Positions 23,888 through 36,908 of a stretch of 64,000 nt of DNA are shown here, in pieces. Positions within the stretch are counted from its first letter, which is position 1, and the number at the start of each line of letters is the position of its first letter. A program made the position numbers and the translations under genes. Source of the stretch: Nesterenkonia sandarakina. GTDB taxonomy: Bacteria; Actinomycetota; Actinomycetes; Actinomycetales; Micrococcaceae. The notes under the pieces are model-generated. The model saw nothing but the letters and a program-made list of their open reading frames with translations, searched no databases and was not told the origin of the DNA. Where the stretch lies: contig NZ_PVTY01000007.1 in NCBI RefSeq assembly GCF_003003175.1, positions 116,193 through 180,192 of the forward strand. The letters run 5' to 3'.

Positions 23888-24803
23888 AGAGGTTGCGCAG
23901 CATCACGAACAGCGCGACCAGGCCCAGGGTGACGATGATCAGGCGCAGCACCAGCGGGGAGAGCCGGCGGCCGACCCAGGCGCCGATGAGTCCGCCGAGC
24001 ATGGAGCCCACCGCGATGACCACCACGATCTCCCAGAGGATCACCCGGTCATCGGCCTCGCGCAGCACGTAGTCCACGAACAGGTAGCTGATCGCGGCGG
24101 TCAGGTTCACGACGGCGACCAGCAGGTTCTTCACGCCGTTGGCCTGCTGGATGTTGGCCATCAGGAAGATTCCGAGGATGCCCATCAGCAGGATCCCCTG
24201 CGCGGCGACGAAGTAGCCGCCGTAGATGCCGGCGGCGAAGACCAGCAGCATCAGCACCAGGCTCACCGTGGGCATCGAGGGCTTAGAAGACTTCGCGGCG
24301 CCCTCCGTCCCGGCGGCAGAGGCGGCGTCGGCGTCAGTGGTGGAAGCATCCGTCGCGGGATCGGCGTCCTTCTCCCGAGCCGCGGCCCGGGCCCGCACCC
24401 AGGCGGAGAGCCGGGGCTGGGCGATGACGAAGCCGAGCGAGACCACGATCAGGATCGGCGCGACCCGGCCGAAGACCTCTTCGGGCAGGGTGATCAGCAG
24501 CACCGCGCCGATCACGCCGCCCAGCACCGAGGCCGGGATCAGCTTCACCAGCACCGACTTCACCTGCCGGATCTCGCGCCGGTAGCCCCAGGCGCCGGTG
24601 AAGTTGCCGGCGATGAGTCCCATCGCGTTGGAGATCGTCGCGGAGACCGGCGGGACGCCCATGGCGACCAGCACCGGGAAGGTCACCAGCGTGCCGGAGC
24701 CCACGACGGTGTTGATCGCGCCGGCCCAGATCCCTGCCACCAGGATCAGCAGCAGCTGCGCGACGCTCAGGTCATCGAGGAAGAAGTCAGCGAGCGCCTC
24801 CAT
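23874..24803 (-). CDS. TauE/SafE (TSUP) family membrane transporter
   Basis: The 309-residue product has about eight hydrophobic segments in two halves. Family motifs include GIWAGAINTVVGSGTLVTFP near the N-terminus and GIYGGYFVAAQGILLMGILG in the second half. A hydrophilic loop of about 40 residues rich in Ala, Asp and Ser separates the halves. TSUP proteins export or import small organosulfur compounds, sulfite or related anions; the substrate here is unknown. The ATG overlaps the stop of the ABC ATPase gene by one base (TGATG), so the two are coupled. The last codons and the stop lie inside the long-stem palindromic repeat. Confidence 0.87.
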   Translation of the reverse strand: MEALADFFLDDLSVAQLLLILVAGIWAGAINTVVGSGTLVTFPVLVAMGVPPVSATISNAMGLIAGNFTGAWGYRREIRQVKSVLVKLIPASVLGGVIGAVLLITLPEEVFGRVAPILIVVSLGFVIAQPRLSAWVRARAAAREKDADPATDASTTDADAASAAGTEGAAKSSKPSMPTVSLVLMLLVFAAGIYGGYFVAAQGILLMGILGIFLMANIQQANGVKNLLVAVVNLTAAISYLFVDYVLREADDRVILWEIVVVIAVGSMLGGLIGAWVGRRLSPLVLRLIIVTLGLVALFVMLRNLFLGG

Positions 24804-25642
24804 CAGCCACGAGCCTGCGAGGACGCGGAGCCGGCCGACGACGCCGCCACAGCCGCAGCCGGCTTCTTGAACGCGGAGAAGCGTCCGTCCCGGTGGATCA
24901 GCTCCAGCTCGGTGTCAAAGGTCTTCGAGAGGTTCGCCGAGGTCATGGTCTCCTCGATCGGTCCCGCGGCGACGGTCGTGCCGTCGCGCAGCAGCAGCAC
25001 GTGGGTGAATCCGGGCGGGATCTCTTCGAGGTGGTGGGTGACGAGCACCGTCGTCGGCGCCTCCTCGCTGGTGACCAGCTCGCTGGTCCGCTCCACGAGC
25101 GCCTCGCGTCCGCCCAGGTCGAGTCCGGCGCCGGGCTCGTCGAGGAGCAGCAGCTCGGGGTCGGTCATCAGCGCCCGGGCGATCTGCACCCGCTTGCGCT
25201 CCCCCTCGGAGAGCGTGCTGAACGGGCGGTCGAAGACCGTGCCCACGCCCCACTCGTTGAGCAGCGCGAAGGCGCGGCGCTCATCGAGCTGCTCGTACTC
25301 CTCGCGCCAGCGACCGGTGACCCCGTAGGCGGCGGTGACGACGACGTTCAGCGCCGTCTCCTGCATCGGGACCGTGGTGGTCAGCGAGTTGGAGCTGAAC
25401 CCGATCAGCGGGCGGAGCTCGAAGACGTCGACGGCGCCGAGCTGCTCGTCGAGGATCTTCGCCGTGCCGGTGGTCGGGAACAGCCGGGCGGCGGCGATCT
25501 GCAGCAGGGTGGTCTTGCCTGCCCCGTTCGGTCCCAGAATCACCCAGCGCTCGTCCTCGTTCACCGTCCAGGAGACGTCATGGAGGAGATTCTTGCGCCC
25601 TCGGCGCACGCTGACATTCTGGATATCGAGGACAGGGCTCAT
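24803..25642 (-). CDS. ABC transporter-type ATP-binding protein
   Basis: The 279-residue product is a single ABC nucleotide-binding domain: Walker A GPNGAGKTTLLQ at about 38-49, signature STLSEGERKRVQIARAL, Walker B LLLLDEPGAGLDLGG and the switch His in VLVTHHLEEIPP. A C-terminal tail of about 50 residues follows, with a low-complexity Ala/Ser end. No permease gene is adjacent, and the closest look-alikes are stand-alone YlmA-type ATPases, so a regulatory role or a distant partner is possible. TAGTGT lies seven bases before the ATG, indicating a leaderless start divergent from serB. Confidence 0.85.
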   Translation of the reverse strand: MSPVLDIQNVSVRRGRKNLLHDVSWTVNEDERWVILGPNGAGKTTLLQIAAARLFPTTGTAKILDEQLGAVDVFELRPLIGFSSNSLTTTVPMQETALNVVVTAAYGVTGRWREEYEQLDERRAFALLNEWGVGTVFDRPFSTLSEGERKRVQIARALMTDPELLLLDEPGAGLDLGGREALVERTSELVTSEEAPTTVLVTHHLEEIPPGFTHVLLLRDGTTVAAGPIEETMTSANLSKTFDTELELIHRDGRFSAFKKPAAAVAASSAGSASSQARG

Positions 25643-25649
25643 GGGCCCA

Positions 25650-25655
25650 ACACTA
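25650..25655 (-). promoter_or_regulatory. -10 element for the ABC ATPase gene (leaderless)
   Basis: TAGTGT is seven bases before the ATG at 25642. The serB start at 25691 is 49 bp away in the other direction. Confidence 0.5.
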
Positions 25656-25690
25656 TCGAACCCGATCAGGCGCTATAGGCTGAACACGCT

Positions 25691-26653
25691 ATGACTGCGC
25701 ACCCTGATCCTGATCTCCCCGCCGGCACGGTGGCCATGTTGGCGGCCGCTGAACTGGACGGACCACTCATCCGTTCCCTGACCCACGAGTTCTCTCGACG
25801 CGGCGTTGTCCACAGTGTGGAACTGCGCCAGGTCCCGCTGGCCGACGGCACCGAGGTCTCGGCGGTGCGCTGGTCTGTGACGCTGGATGACTCCGACGAC
25901 TCCTACGGCTCGCAGCTGGCGGTCTCGCTGCTCGAGGACGCCGCGTACCAGCTTCAGGGCCCGGTCACCCAGACGGTGCTCCCGGCCCCGCGCCGGGCGC
26001 AGCTGCACGCGCCCGACGGCCGGCTGATGCTGCTCATGGATGTGGACTCCACGCTGATCGACCAGGAGGTCATCGAGCTCCTGGCCCGCGACGCCGGCCG
26101 GGAGGCCGAGGTCGCCGAGGTCACCGAGCGCGCGATGCGCGGGGAGATCGACTTCGCCGCCTCGCTGCACCAGCGGGTGCAGGCGCTCACCGGCCTGCCC
26201 GAGAGCGTCATCGACTCCACCCTCGCCGCGATCACCCCCACCCAGGGCGCCCGGGAGCTGCTCGCGGAGCTGCGCCGACGCAGCTGGCCCAGCTACGCCG
26301 TCTCCGGCGGATTCCTGCAGGTGCTGGCCCCGCTGGCCGCGGATCTGGGCCTCACCGGCTATCACGCGAATGACCTGTCGATCTCGCCGCAGGGGATTCT
26401 CGAGGGCACCGTCCGGGGCGCCGTCGTCGACCGGGAAGCCAAGAGAGAGTATCTTGAACAGTGGTCGGCGTCACAGGGTCTGCTCCCCCGCAACGTGGTC
26501 GCCGTGGGCGATGGCGCCAATGACCTGGACATGATCACCGCCGCCGGAGTGGGAATCGCCTTCTGCGCGAAGCCCGCCCTGCGTGAGCAGGCGGACCTGG
26601 TGATCGACCACCGCTCCTTCGAGCTCATCTCGCTGGCCCTGGGGATGAGCTGA
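25691..26653 (+). CDS. serB: Phosphoserine phosphatase SerB
   Basis: SerB removes phosphate from phosphoserine in the last step of serine synthesis. The 320-residue product has an N-terminal ACT-like region of about 100 residues, then the HAD catalytic core. Motif I is LLMDVDSTLIDQEVIELLA (Asp at 117 and 119), motif II is YAVSGGFLQV, the lysine region is VDREAKREYLEQW and motif III is VAVGDGANDLDMITAAGVGI. This matches actinobacterial SerB2-type proteins in order, although those often have a longer ACT region. No close ribosome site is seen; TAGGCT lies nine bases before the ATG, so the leader is very short. Confidence 0.94.
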   Translation: MTAHPDPDLPAGTVAMLAAAELDGPLIRSLTHEFSRRGVVHSVELRQVPLADGTEVSAVRWSVTLDDSDDSYGSQLAVSLLEDAAYQLQGPVTQTVLPAPRRAQLHAPDGRLMLLMDVDSTLIDQEVIELLARDAGREAEVAEVTERAMRGEIDFAASLHQRVQALTGLPESVIDSTLAAITPTQGARELLAELRRRSWPSYAVSGGFLQVLAPLAADLGLTGYHANDLSISPQGILEGTVRGAVVDREAKREYLEQWSASQGLLPRNVVAVGDGANDLDMITAAGVGIAFCAKPALREQADLVIDHRSFELISLALGMS

Positions 26654-26890
26654 GCCGACCGGCTCGAACAGGAGAAACACCGGCCTGCACCGTCGCAGAA
26701 CATCGGCAGCCGCTGCGAAGACGATAGCGGCTCCAAGATTTCATACTCGCGATCATCGCTCGTGAGCATTCAGCAATGCTCTGATGATCCGCCAGGAATA
26801 GCCTCTACCCCGGTAGGGTTGAACCTGCGCGGCACAACGATGTGCGCGGCCCTCGTTGTCCACCGTCCCTCACCATCTGGAGGAAACCTA

Positions 26891-29002
<2,112 letters not shown>

Positions 29003-29012
29003 GAGCAGCGTC

Positions 29013-29037
29013 GCTCGACTGGCACGTCCTGTCGAGC
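29013..29037. terminator. Stem-loop between tkt and tal
   Basis: GCTCGAC at 29013-29019 pairs with GTCGAGC at 29031-29037 ten bases after the tkt stop. No T-run follows, so it may stabilise the mRNA end or attenuate rather than terminate. Confidence 0.35.
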
Positions 29038-29144
29038 GGCACCGCTCTCACCCGGCACCGCCTGGAGGCTGAGCCTCCGACCGGCTCAGCCCCCAGGCAC
29101 CCGGCGCATCAGACTCATCCACACCCTGGCATCAGGAGAACAAC

Positions 29145-30266
29145 ATGACTGCAAACAAGAACACCCAGGCGCTCTCAGACCTCGGCGTCTCGATCTGGCT
29201 CGATGACCTCTCCCGCGAACGGCTGAACTCCGGCTCGCTCGCGAAGCTGATCGACTCGCACAACGTCGTCGGCGTCACCACCAACCCGACGATCTTCGAG
29301 TCCGCGCTGAAGGACGGCGAGGCCTACGAGGCGCAGCTGGCCGAGCTGGCCGCCGCCGGAGCCGACGCCGAGAAGGCCGTCTTCGACATCACCACCGCCG
29401 ATGTGCGCGAGGCCTGCGACGTGTTCGCCGGGGTCTACGCCGCCACCGACGGCGTCGACGGCCGGGTCTCGATCGAGGTCGACCCCCGGCTGGCCCGCGA
29501 CGCCGCCGGCACCATCGCCCAGGCCCGCGAGCTCTACAAGGCGGTGGACCGGGAGAACGTGCTGATCAAGATCCCCGCCACCGTCGAGGGCATCGAAGCG
29601 ATCGCCGCCGTGGTCGCCGAGGGCATCAGTGTCAACGTGACCCTGGTGTTCTCGCTCGAGCGCTACCGCGCGGTCATCAACGCGTTCATGCTCGGCCTGG
29701 AGAAGGCCCACTCGGACGGGATCGACATCTCGAAGATCCACTCGGTGGCCTCCTTCTTCGTCTCCCGCGTGGACGCCGAGATCGACAAGCGCCTGGAGCT
29801 CGCCGCCGAAGAGGGCAAGCCCGGCACCGAGAAGCTGAAGTCCCAGGCCGCGGTGGCCAACGCCCGCCTGGCGCACCAGATCGCGGTGGAGACCTTCTCC
29901 TCCGAGCGCTGGCAGCTGCTGGCCGAGCGCGGCGGACGCCCGCAGCGCCTGCTGCTGGCCTCCACCGGCACCAAGGACCCGAACCTCTCGGACACGTTGT
30001 ATGTGACCGAGCTGGCCGGGACCGACGTGGTCAACACCATGCCGGAGAAGACCCTGCTGGCCCTGGCCGACCACGGCGTCGTCGAGAAGGACACGCTCAC
30101 CGGCACCTACGTGGAGGCCAACCGGGTCCTCGACGGCATCTCCGCCGCCGGGATCCGCTACCGCGAGGTCGTCGACACCCTGGAGACCGAGGGTCTGCAG
30201 AAGTTCGAGGTCTCCTGGACTGGCCTGCTGGGCACCATCGATGATGGGCTCAAGCGCAACAGCTGA
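29145..30266 (+). CDS. tal: Transaldolase
   Basis: Transaldolase transfers a dihydroxyacetone unit from sedoheptulose-7-phosphate to glyceraldehyde-3-phosphate. The 373-residue product contains [38 protein letters not shown], the Schiff-base lysine in [17 protein letters not shown], and [17 protein letters not shown]. Its length matches the long bacterial (TalB-unlike, actinobacterial) class. AGGAG lies close before the ATG. A 142-bp gap with hairpins separates it from tkt, and 222 bp separate it from pgi, so processing or extra promoters are possible. Confidence 0.97.
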   Translation: MTANKNTQALSDLGVSIWLDDLSRERLNSGSLAKLIDSHNVVGVTTNPTIFESALKDGEAYEAQLAELAAAGADAEKAVFDITTADVREACDVFAGVYAATDGVDGRVSIEVDPRLARDAAGTIAQARELYKAVDRENVLIKIPATVEGIEAIAAVVAEGISVNVTLVFSLERYRAVINAFMLGLEKAHSDGIDISKIHSVASFFVSRVDAEIDKRLELAAEEGKPGTEKLKSQAAVANARLAHQIAVETFSSERWQLLAERGGRPQRLLLASTGTKDPNLSDTLYVTELAGTDVVNTMPEKTLLALADHGVVEKDTLTGTYVEANRVLDGISAAGIRYREVVDTLETEGLQKFEVSWTGLLGTIDDGLKRNS

Positions 30267-30488
30267 CCTGATCTCCGGTCGGCTCACCCGCTGAGCTGAC
30301 CGGCGACTGTTCACTCCGTACGGTGCCCGGCTCGGGCGGCGTCGCAGGCCCCAGCAGGACTGGAGCCTATGACTCCCCCGACCGGGCATCGATCAGGGTC
30401 AACAGCCATGTGAATCCCACCGGCCCCCTATAAGCGCAGATGCTGGCCAGGCTGAACCGAGGCGTTCGGCTGAGAAAGGAAGCACGTC

Positions 30489-32134
30489 ATGAGCTCACTC
30501 TCCCTGACATTGACCGGAGCGGCCCGTGAGGCCGCTGAGCACCAGGTTCCCGGTCTGCTCGACCACGAATTCGCCTCCCGGCTGGTCGCGAAGGACCACA
30601 CCCTCTGGGGCGTGGACGCCGAGGACGAGGCCAGCAAGCGGCTCGGCTGGGTCTCGCTCTTCGAGGACTCCCGGGCGCTGCTGCCGAAGATCGCCGCGCT
30701 GCGCGAGGAGCTCGCCGCCGAGGGCGTGACCCGGGTGGTGCTCGCCGGCATGGGCGGCTCCTCCCTCGCCCCTGAGGTCATCTGCGCCACCGCCGGGGTG
30801 GAGCTCACCGTGCTGGACTCCACCGACCCGCAGCATGTGGCCGCCGTCATCGGCGCCGACATCGACAAGACCGTGCTCGTGGTCTCCTCGAAGTCCGGCT
30901 CCACCGTGGAGACCGACTCACAGCGCCGGATCGTGCAGCAGGCGATGACCGAGGCCGGCATCGACGCCGTGTCCCGCACCGTGATCGTCACCGATCCCGG
31001 CTCCCCGCTGAGCGAATCCTCCACCGAGGCCGGGGTCCGCGCGATCTTCGAGGCCGACCCCACCGTGGGGGGCCGCTACTCCGCGCTCACCGCCTTCGGC
31101 CTGGTCCCCTCCGGTCTGGCCGGCGCCGACCTCGAGTCGCTGCTCGACGACGCCGAGGAGACCCTCGCGATCCTCTCCGAGGACGACGCCGACAACCCGG
31201 GTCTGCGCCTGGGCTCCGCGATCGGCGGCACCGTCCCGCTGCGCAACAAGCTCGTGATCGTCGACGACGGGTCCCCGCTGATCGGGCTGGGCAACTGGAT
31301 CGAACAGCTGATCGCCGAGTCCACCGGCAAGAACGGCACCGGCCTGCTGCCGGTGATCGTCGCCGACGGCGAGCCCGAGCTGCACCGCGACGAGGACGAC
31401 GTGCTCATCGTGCAGATCATCGACGTCGAGGTCGAAGACGGCGCCTCGGTGGACAACGACGACGCCGACCTGGTGGTCAGCTCGCACAAGGTCCGCACCG
31501 GCGGCAGCCTCGGCGCCCAGTTCATGCTCTGGGAGGTCGCCACCGTGGTCGCCGGCGCGCTGCTGGGCATCAACCCCTTCGACCAGCCCGACGTGGAGTC
31601 CGCCAAGACCGCGGCCCGCGGCCTGCTCGACGCCCCCGCCCCTGAGGCCGGAGACTCCGTGACCGACGGCGCGGTCGCGTTCCGCACCATCGGCGGCTCC
31701 GCCCTGACCGAGGCTGACCCCTCGACGCTGAGCGAGGCGCTGCAGGCGCTGGTGAAATCCGTGCCGGCGGACGGCTACCTCGCCGTGACCGCCTACCTGG
31801 ACCGCACCACCGAGACCCAGCTCGAGGCGATCCGCGCGCAGCTCTCCTCGCTCGCCGGACGTCCGGTGACCTTCGGCTGGGGCCCGCGGTTCCTGCACTC
31901 CACCGGACAGTTCCACAAGGGCGGCCCCCACGTGGGCGCGTTCCTGCAGCTGACCACCAGCTCGGCGAGCGACGTGGAGGTCCCGGACCGGCCCTTCACG
32001 CTGGCCAAGCTGATCGCCGCCCAGGCCGAGGGCGACGCCCAGGTCCTGGCCGGGCATGACATGCCGGTGCTGCAGGTGCACCTGAACGACCGCACCGCCG
32101 GTCTGACCCAGGTCATCGAGACCGTGGACGCCCT

Positions 32135-32138
<4 letters not shown>
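30489..32138 (+). CDS. pgi: Glucose-6-phosphate isomerase
   Basis: Pgi interconverts glucose-6-phosphate and fructose-6-phosphate. The 549-residue product has the sugar-isomerase (SIS) blocks VVLAGMGGSSLAPEVICATA, VLVVSSKSGSTVETDSQRRI and GRYSALTAFGLVPSGLAGAD, and a C-terminal PVTFGWGPRFLHSTGQFHKG with the catalytic His region. It belongs to the actinobacterial short variant placed next to tal and zwf. AAGGAA lies seven bases before the ATG. The stop overlaps the zwf start by four bases, so the two are coupled. Confidence 0.95.
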
Positions 32139-33721
<1,583 letters not shown>

Positions 33722-33734
33722 AGGAGAACTCCCA

Positions 33735-34697
33735 GTGATCGTCGATATCGAGAACACCACCACCTCCAAGGTCTCCAAGAAGCTGCGTGAGCTGCGCGAG
33801 GACGGCGGCGTCGTCGCGCTGACCCGGGTGCTGACCCTGGTCATCCTGACCTCCAAGGACAACGCCGAGCCCGCCATCGCCGCGGCGAACCTGGCCTCCC
33901 GGGAGCACCCCTGCCGGATCATCGTGCTGGCCACCGGCCGGTCCGCGGACGAGACCCGGCTGGACGCCCAGATCCGGGTGGGCGGGGACGCCGGCGCCTC
34001 CGAGGTGATCGTGCTGGAGGCCTCCGGCGAGCTCGCCCAGCAGAACGAGGCGATGGTCTCCGCGCTGCTGCTGCCCGACGCGCCGATCGTGGCCTGGTGG
34101 GCCGATGAGCTGCCGGAAAACGTCAGCCGCACCCCGATCGGGCGGATCGCGCACCGCCGGATCACCGACTCCGCGATGGACCCGCGGCCGCTGCAGGCGC
34201 TGCAGCGGATCTCCGCGCACTACGCCGACGGCGACACCGATCTGGCCTGGACCCGGCTGACCCATTGGCGGATCCAGCTGGCCAGCGTCCTGGACACCCT
34301 GGACCCGGCAGACCTGACCTCGGTGACCGTGGAGGCCGCCGCGGACCTGCCCAGCGCGGCGCTGCTCGCCGCCTGGCTGCAGCAGGCGCTGCAGATCCCG
34401 GTGACCCTGGCGTCCACGGAGGCTCCCGCCGACTCTCCGCTGCCGCTGACCCTGACCGCGGTCACCTTCCACCGCCCCAGCGGCGACGTGAGCCTGTCCC
34501 GGCCGCGCGGCGAGGAGATCGCCGAGCTGCGCTCCGCGGACGGCCTGGTCCAGGGCGTGCCGCTGCCGGTGCGCACCCTGGAGGTGTGCCTGGCCGAGGA
34601 GCTGCGCCGGCTGGACTCCGACGAGGTCTTCGGCGAGGTGCTCACCCGGGCGCTGCCCGCCACGGACCTCTCCGGCGCCACCCAGACGATCAGCTGA
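33735..34697 (+). CDS. opcA: Glucose-6-phosphate dehydrogenase assembly protein OpcA
   Basis: OpcA binds Zwf and is needed for its activity; it has no known catalytic role. The 320-residue product has the family pattern TTSKVSKKLRELREDGGVVA, REHPCRIIVLATGRSADETR, DAPIVAWWADELPENVSRTP and RITDSAMDPRP. The GTG at 33735 is chosen over an ATG 90 bases upstream inside zwf because AAGGAG lies eight bases before it. Zwf and OpcA are separated by only 13 bases, so they are co-expressed. pgl follows after 65 bp. Confidence 0.94.
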   Translation: MIVDIENTTTSKVSKKLRELREDGGVVALTRVLTLVILTSKDNAEPAIAAANLASREHPCRIIVLATGRSADETRLDAQIRVGGDAGASEVIVLEASGELAQQNEAMVSALLLPDAPIVAWWADELPENVSRTPIGRIAHRRITDSAMDPRPLQALQRISAHYADGDTDLAWTRLTHWRIQLASVLDTLDPADLTSVTVEAAADLPSAALLAAWLQQALQIPVTLASTEAPADSPLPLTLTAVTFHRPSGDVSLSRPRGEEIAELRSADGLVQGVPLPVRTLEVCLAEELRRLDSDEVFGEVLTRALPATDLSGATQTIS

Positions 34698-34762
34698 CTC
34701 ATCCCCGACCGACCCACTAGGCTCGCAGCATCAGTGACGATGCTGCGGAAGGATGCACCCTC

Positions 34763-35566
34763 ATGACCGATTCCCCCCAGACCACCCTGGCGGCTCCCCG
34801 CACCGAGATCTACGCCGACAAGGACCAGCTGGTCACCGTGGTCGCGGAGCGGCTGCTCGCGGTCCTGGTCGACGCGGCACGTCAGCACGGTGACGCCCAC
34901 GCGGTGCTCACCGGCGGAAGCGCCGGCATCGCCGTGCTCTCCCAGGTCGCGGAGCTGGTCGCGAAGCCCGGCGTGGAGACCCCGCCGTGGAGCAAGGTCC
35001 ACTTCTGGTGGGGCGACGAGCGGCTGCTGCCCAGCGACGACCCGGAGCGCAACGCCCAGCAGGCTCATGAGGCGCTGCTCGATCATCTGCTGATCCAGCA
35101 CGGGCTGCCGGAGGAGAACGTCCACCGGATGGCCACCTCGGAGGAGGCCGAGGCCCCGCCGATCGGCGCGGAGATGTATGCCTCCGAGCTGGCCGGTCAC
35201 ACGGTCGAGGGCGGCCGCAACGGGCTGGCCCTCCCCCGCTTCGACGTGCTGCTGCTCGGCGTCGGCCCCGACGGCCACGTGGCCAGCCTGTTCCCGGGCA
35301 AGGACTCGCTGCACGTCACCGAGCAGACCACGACCAGCGAGGACCAGTCCCCGAAGCCCCCGCTGCAGCGGATCACCCTGACCTTCCCGGCGATCCACAC
35401 CGCCGAGCGGGTCTGGATGGTCGTGGCCGGCGCGGACAAGGCCGAGGCCGCCTCGAAGGCGCTGACCCAGGGCACCGAGCTCACCGAGATCCCGGCGGTC
35501 AACGCCCGCGGCGCCCGGGAGACCATCTGGCACCTGGATCAGGCAGCCGCCACGAAACTCCGCTAA
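34763..35566 (+). CDS. pgl: 6-phosphogluconolactonase
   Basis: Pgl hydrolyses the lactone made by Zwf. The 267-residue product has the family motifs HAVLTGGSAGIAVLSQVAEL, KVHFWWGDERLLPSDDPERN and DVLLLGVGPDGHVASLFPGK. GGAAGGA precedes the ATG by nine bases. It is the last gene of the tkt-tal-pgi-zwf-opcA-pgl series; 6-phosphogluconate dehydrogenase is not in the window. The gene is followed directly by a long-stem palindrome and a bidirectional terminator before secG. Confidence 0.95.
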   Translation: MTDSPQTTLAAPRTEIYADKDQLVTVVAERLLAVLVDAARQHGDAHAVLTGGSAGIAVLSQVAELVAKPGVETPPWSKVHFWWGDERLLPSDDPERNAQQAHEALLDHLLIQHGLPEENVHRMATSEEAEAPPIGAEMYASELAGHTVEGGRNGLALPRFDVLLLGVGPDGHVASLFPGKDSLHVTEQTTTSEDQSPKPPLQRITLTFPAIHTAERVWMVVAGADKAEAASKALTQGTELTEIPAVNARGARETIWHLDQAAATKLR

Positions 35567-35570
35567 CCCC

Positions 35571-35632
35571 TTCCTGGGTGGTTGCGTTTTCCGGCTACTT
35601 CGTAACCGCCGGAAAACGCAACCACCCAGGAA
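35571..35632. repeat. 60-bp long-stem palindromic element, copy B
   Basis: Perfect 25-bp inverted arms (35571-35595 and 35608-35632) enclose TACTTCGTAACC. The loop is the reverse complement of the copy A loop with one change, so the two copies are in opposite orientation. Within the arms, copy A has TTGAGTT where copy B has TTGCGTT, and the opposite arm changes to match (AACTCAA/AACGCAA). It begins four bases after the pgl stop. Confidence 0.9.
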
Positions 35633-35633
35633 A

Positions 35634-35678
35634 CGAGAAAGCCCAGTCCGACCGGATGGTCGAGCTGGGCTTTTCTCG
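35634..35678. terminator. Bidirectional terminator between pgl and secG
   Basis: GCCCAG at 35641-35646 pairs with CTGGGC at 35665-35670, extended by CGAGAAA and TTTTCTCG, with A-runs on one side and T-runs on the other. It separates the convergent carbohydrate operons. Confidence 0.8.
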
Positions 35679-35693
35679 TGCCGGGGTGGGGCG

Positions 35694-35945
35694 TCAGATA
35701 TCGGCGCCCAGGGGGACGATCAGGGCCAGGGCCACGATGATCAGTCCCCAGGTCACCGCCAGGGTGATGGTCAGCCGGTTCAGGTTCCGCTCCGCCACGC
35801 CGGAGGACCCCAGGGATGAGGTCACGCCGCCGCCGAACATGTCAGACATGCCGCCGCCGCGGCCCTTGTGCAGCAGGATGAGCAGGATCAGCAGCAGGCT
35901 GATCAGGGCAAGGACGACCTGAAGTGTGATGGTCAGCGCAGACAC
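35694..35945 (-). CDS. secG: Preprotein translocase subunit SecG
   Basis: SecG is the small accessory subunit of the SecYEG channel. The 83-residue product has two hydrophobic segments (about 4-25 and 56-79) joined by the conserved loop HKGRGGGMSDMFGGGVTSSL followed by GSSGVAERNLNRLT. The length is normal. The GTG start has GAAAGG four bases upstream. It is the last gene of the gap-pgk-tpiA-secG series, an order conserved in actinobacteria. Confidence 0.95.
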   Translation of the reverse strand: MSALTITLQVVLALISLLLILLILLHKGRGGGMSDMFGGGVTSSLGSSGVAERNLNRLTITLAVTWGLIIVALALIVPLGADI

Positions 35946-36027
35946 AGCGACCTTTCGTGATGGAACGGGAGCGAATCAGCTACCAGGATAGCCCGGATGG
36001 GACCGAATCCTGGCTTCCGGAGCCAGC

Positions 36028-36852
36028 TCAGCCCTGCACCCCGGTGTCGGTGTGCTTCTCGAAGGAGATGATCTTGCTGAACTCGTCGGTGTCCAGGCTC
36101 GCGCCGCCGACCAGGGCGCCGTCCACGTCGGCGCCGGCCAGGATCGAGGCGACGTTCTTGGACTTCACCGAACCGCCGTAGAGCACCCGGACGGTGTCGG
36201 CGAACTCCTGGGAGTACAGCTCGGCGAGCTTGGCGCGGATCGCAGCCGACATCTCCTGCGCGTCCTCGGGGCCGGCGACCTTGCCGGTGCCGATGGCCCA
36301 GACGGGCTCGTAGGCGACGACGAGCTCGGTGAGCTCCTCGGCGCTGCGACCGGCCAGGGCGCCCTCGAGCTGGGCCAGGGTGTGGGCCACGTGGTTGCCC
36401 GCCTCGCGGACGTCCAGGCCCTCACCGACGCAGAGCACCGGGGTCAGCCCGTGGCGCAGCGCGGCGACGAGCTTGGCGTTGAGCAGCTCGTCGGTCTCGC
36501 CGTGGACCTCGCGGCGCTCGGAGTGCCCGATGAGCACCTGGGTGCAGCCGAGCTTCTTCAGGAAGGCCCCGGAGATGTCCCCGGTGTAGGCGCCGGAGTC
36601 CTGGTCGGAGAGGTCCTGAGCGCCGTAGTCGATGCTCAGCTTGTCCCCGGTGACCAGGGTCTGGACGCCGCGCAGATCGGTGAACGGCGGGAACACCGAG
36701 ACCTGCACGCGGTCGTAGTCGTGGCCGGCGTCGTTCAGCGTCCAGGCGAGCTTCTGGACCAGCGCGATCGCCTCCATGTGGTCGATGTTCATCTTCCAGT
36801 TGCCAGCGATCAGCGGGCGACGCACGAAGACGCCATTCTTCTGAGTAGTCAT
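36028..36852 (-). CDS. tpiA: Triosephosphate isomerase
   Basis: TpiA interconverts dihydroxyacetone phosphate and glyceraldehyde-3-phosphate. The 274-residue product has [15 protein letters not shown] with the active-site Asn and Lys, [19 protein letters not shown] with the catalytic His, [20 protein letters not shown] with the catalytic Glu, and [12 protein letters not shown] binding phosphate. An N-terminal extension of about ten residues precedes the usual start; GAAAGGGA lies upstream of the ATG at 36852. It starts 56 bp after pgk. Confidence 0.97.
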   Translation of the reverse strand: MTTQKNGVFVRRPLIAGNWKMNIDHMEAIALVQKLAWTLNDAGHDYDRVQVSVFPPFTDLRGVQTLVTGDKLSIDYGAQDLSDQDSGAYTGDISGAFLKKLGCTQVLIGHSERREVHGETDELLNAKLVAALRHGLTPVLCVGEGLDVREAGNHVAHTLAQLEGALAGRSAEELTELVVAYEPVWAIGTGKVAGPEDAQEMSAAIRAKLAELYSQEFADTVRVLYGGSVKSKNVASILAGADVDGALVGGASLDTDEFSKIISFEKHTDTGVQG

Positions 36853-36908
36853 GGAGAGGGATTCCCTTTCAACAGTGGTGAGATCAGCAGGTCGGCGGGA
36901 GCGCGAGC

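Noticed and set aside
23811..23890. Possible CRISPR repeat
   Set aside because: The repeated TCCTGGGTGGTT units are arms of one palindrome with a partial extra copy; there are no regular spacers.
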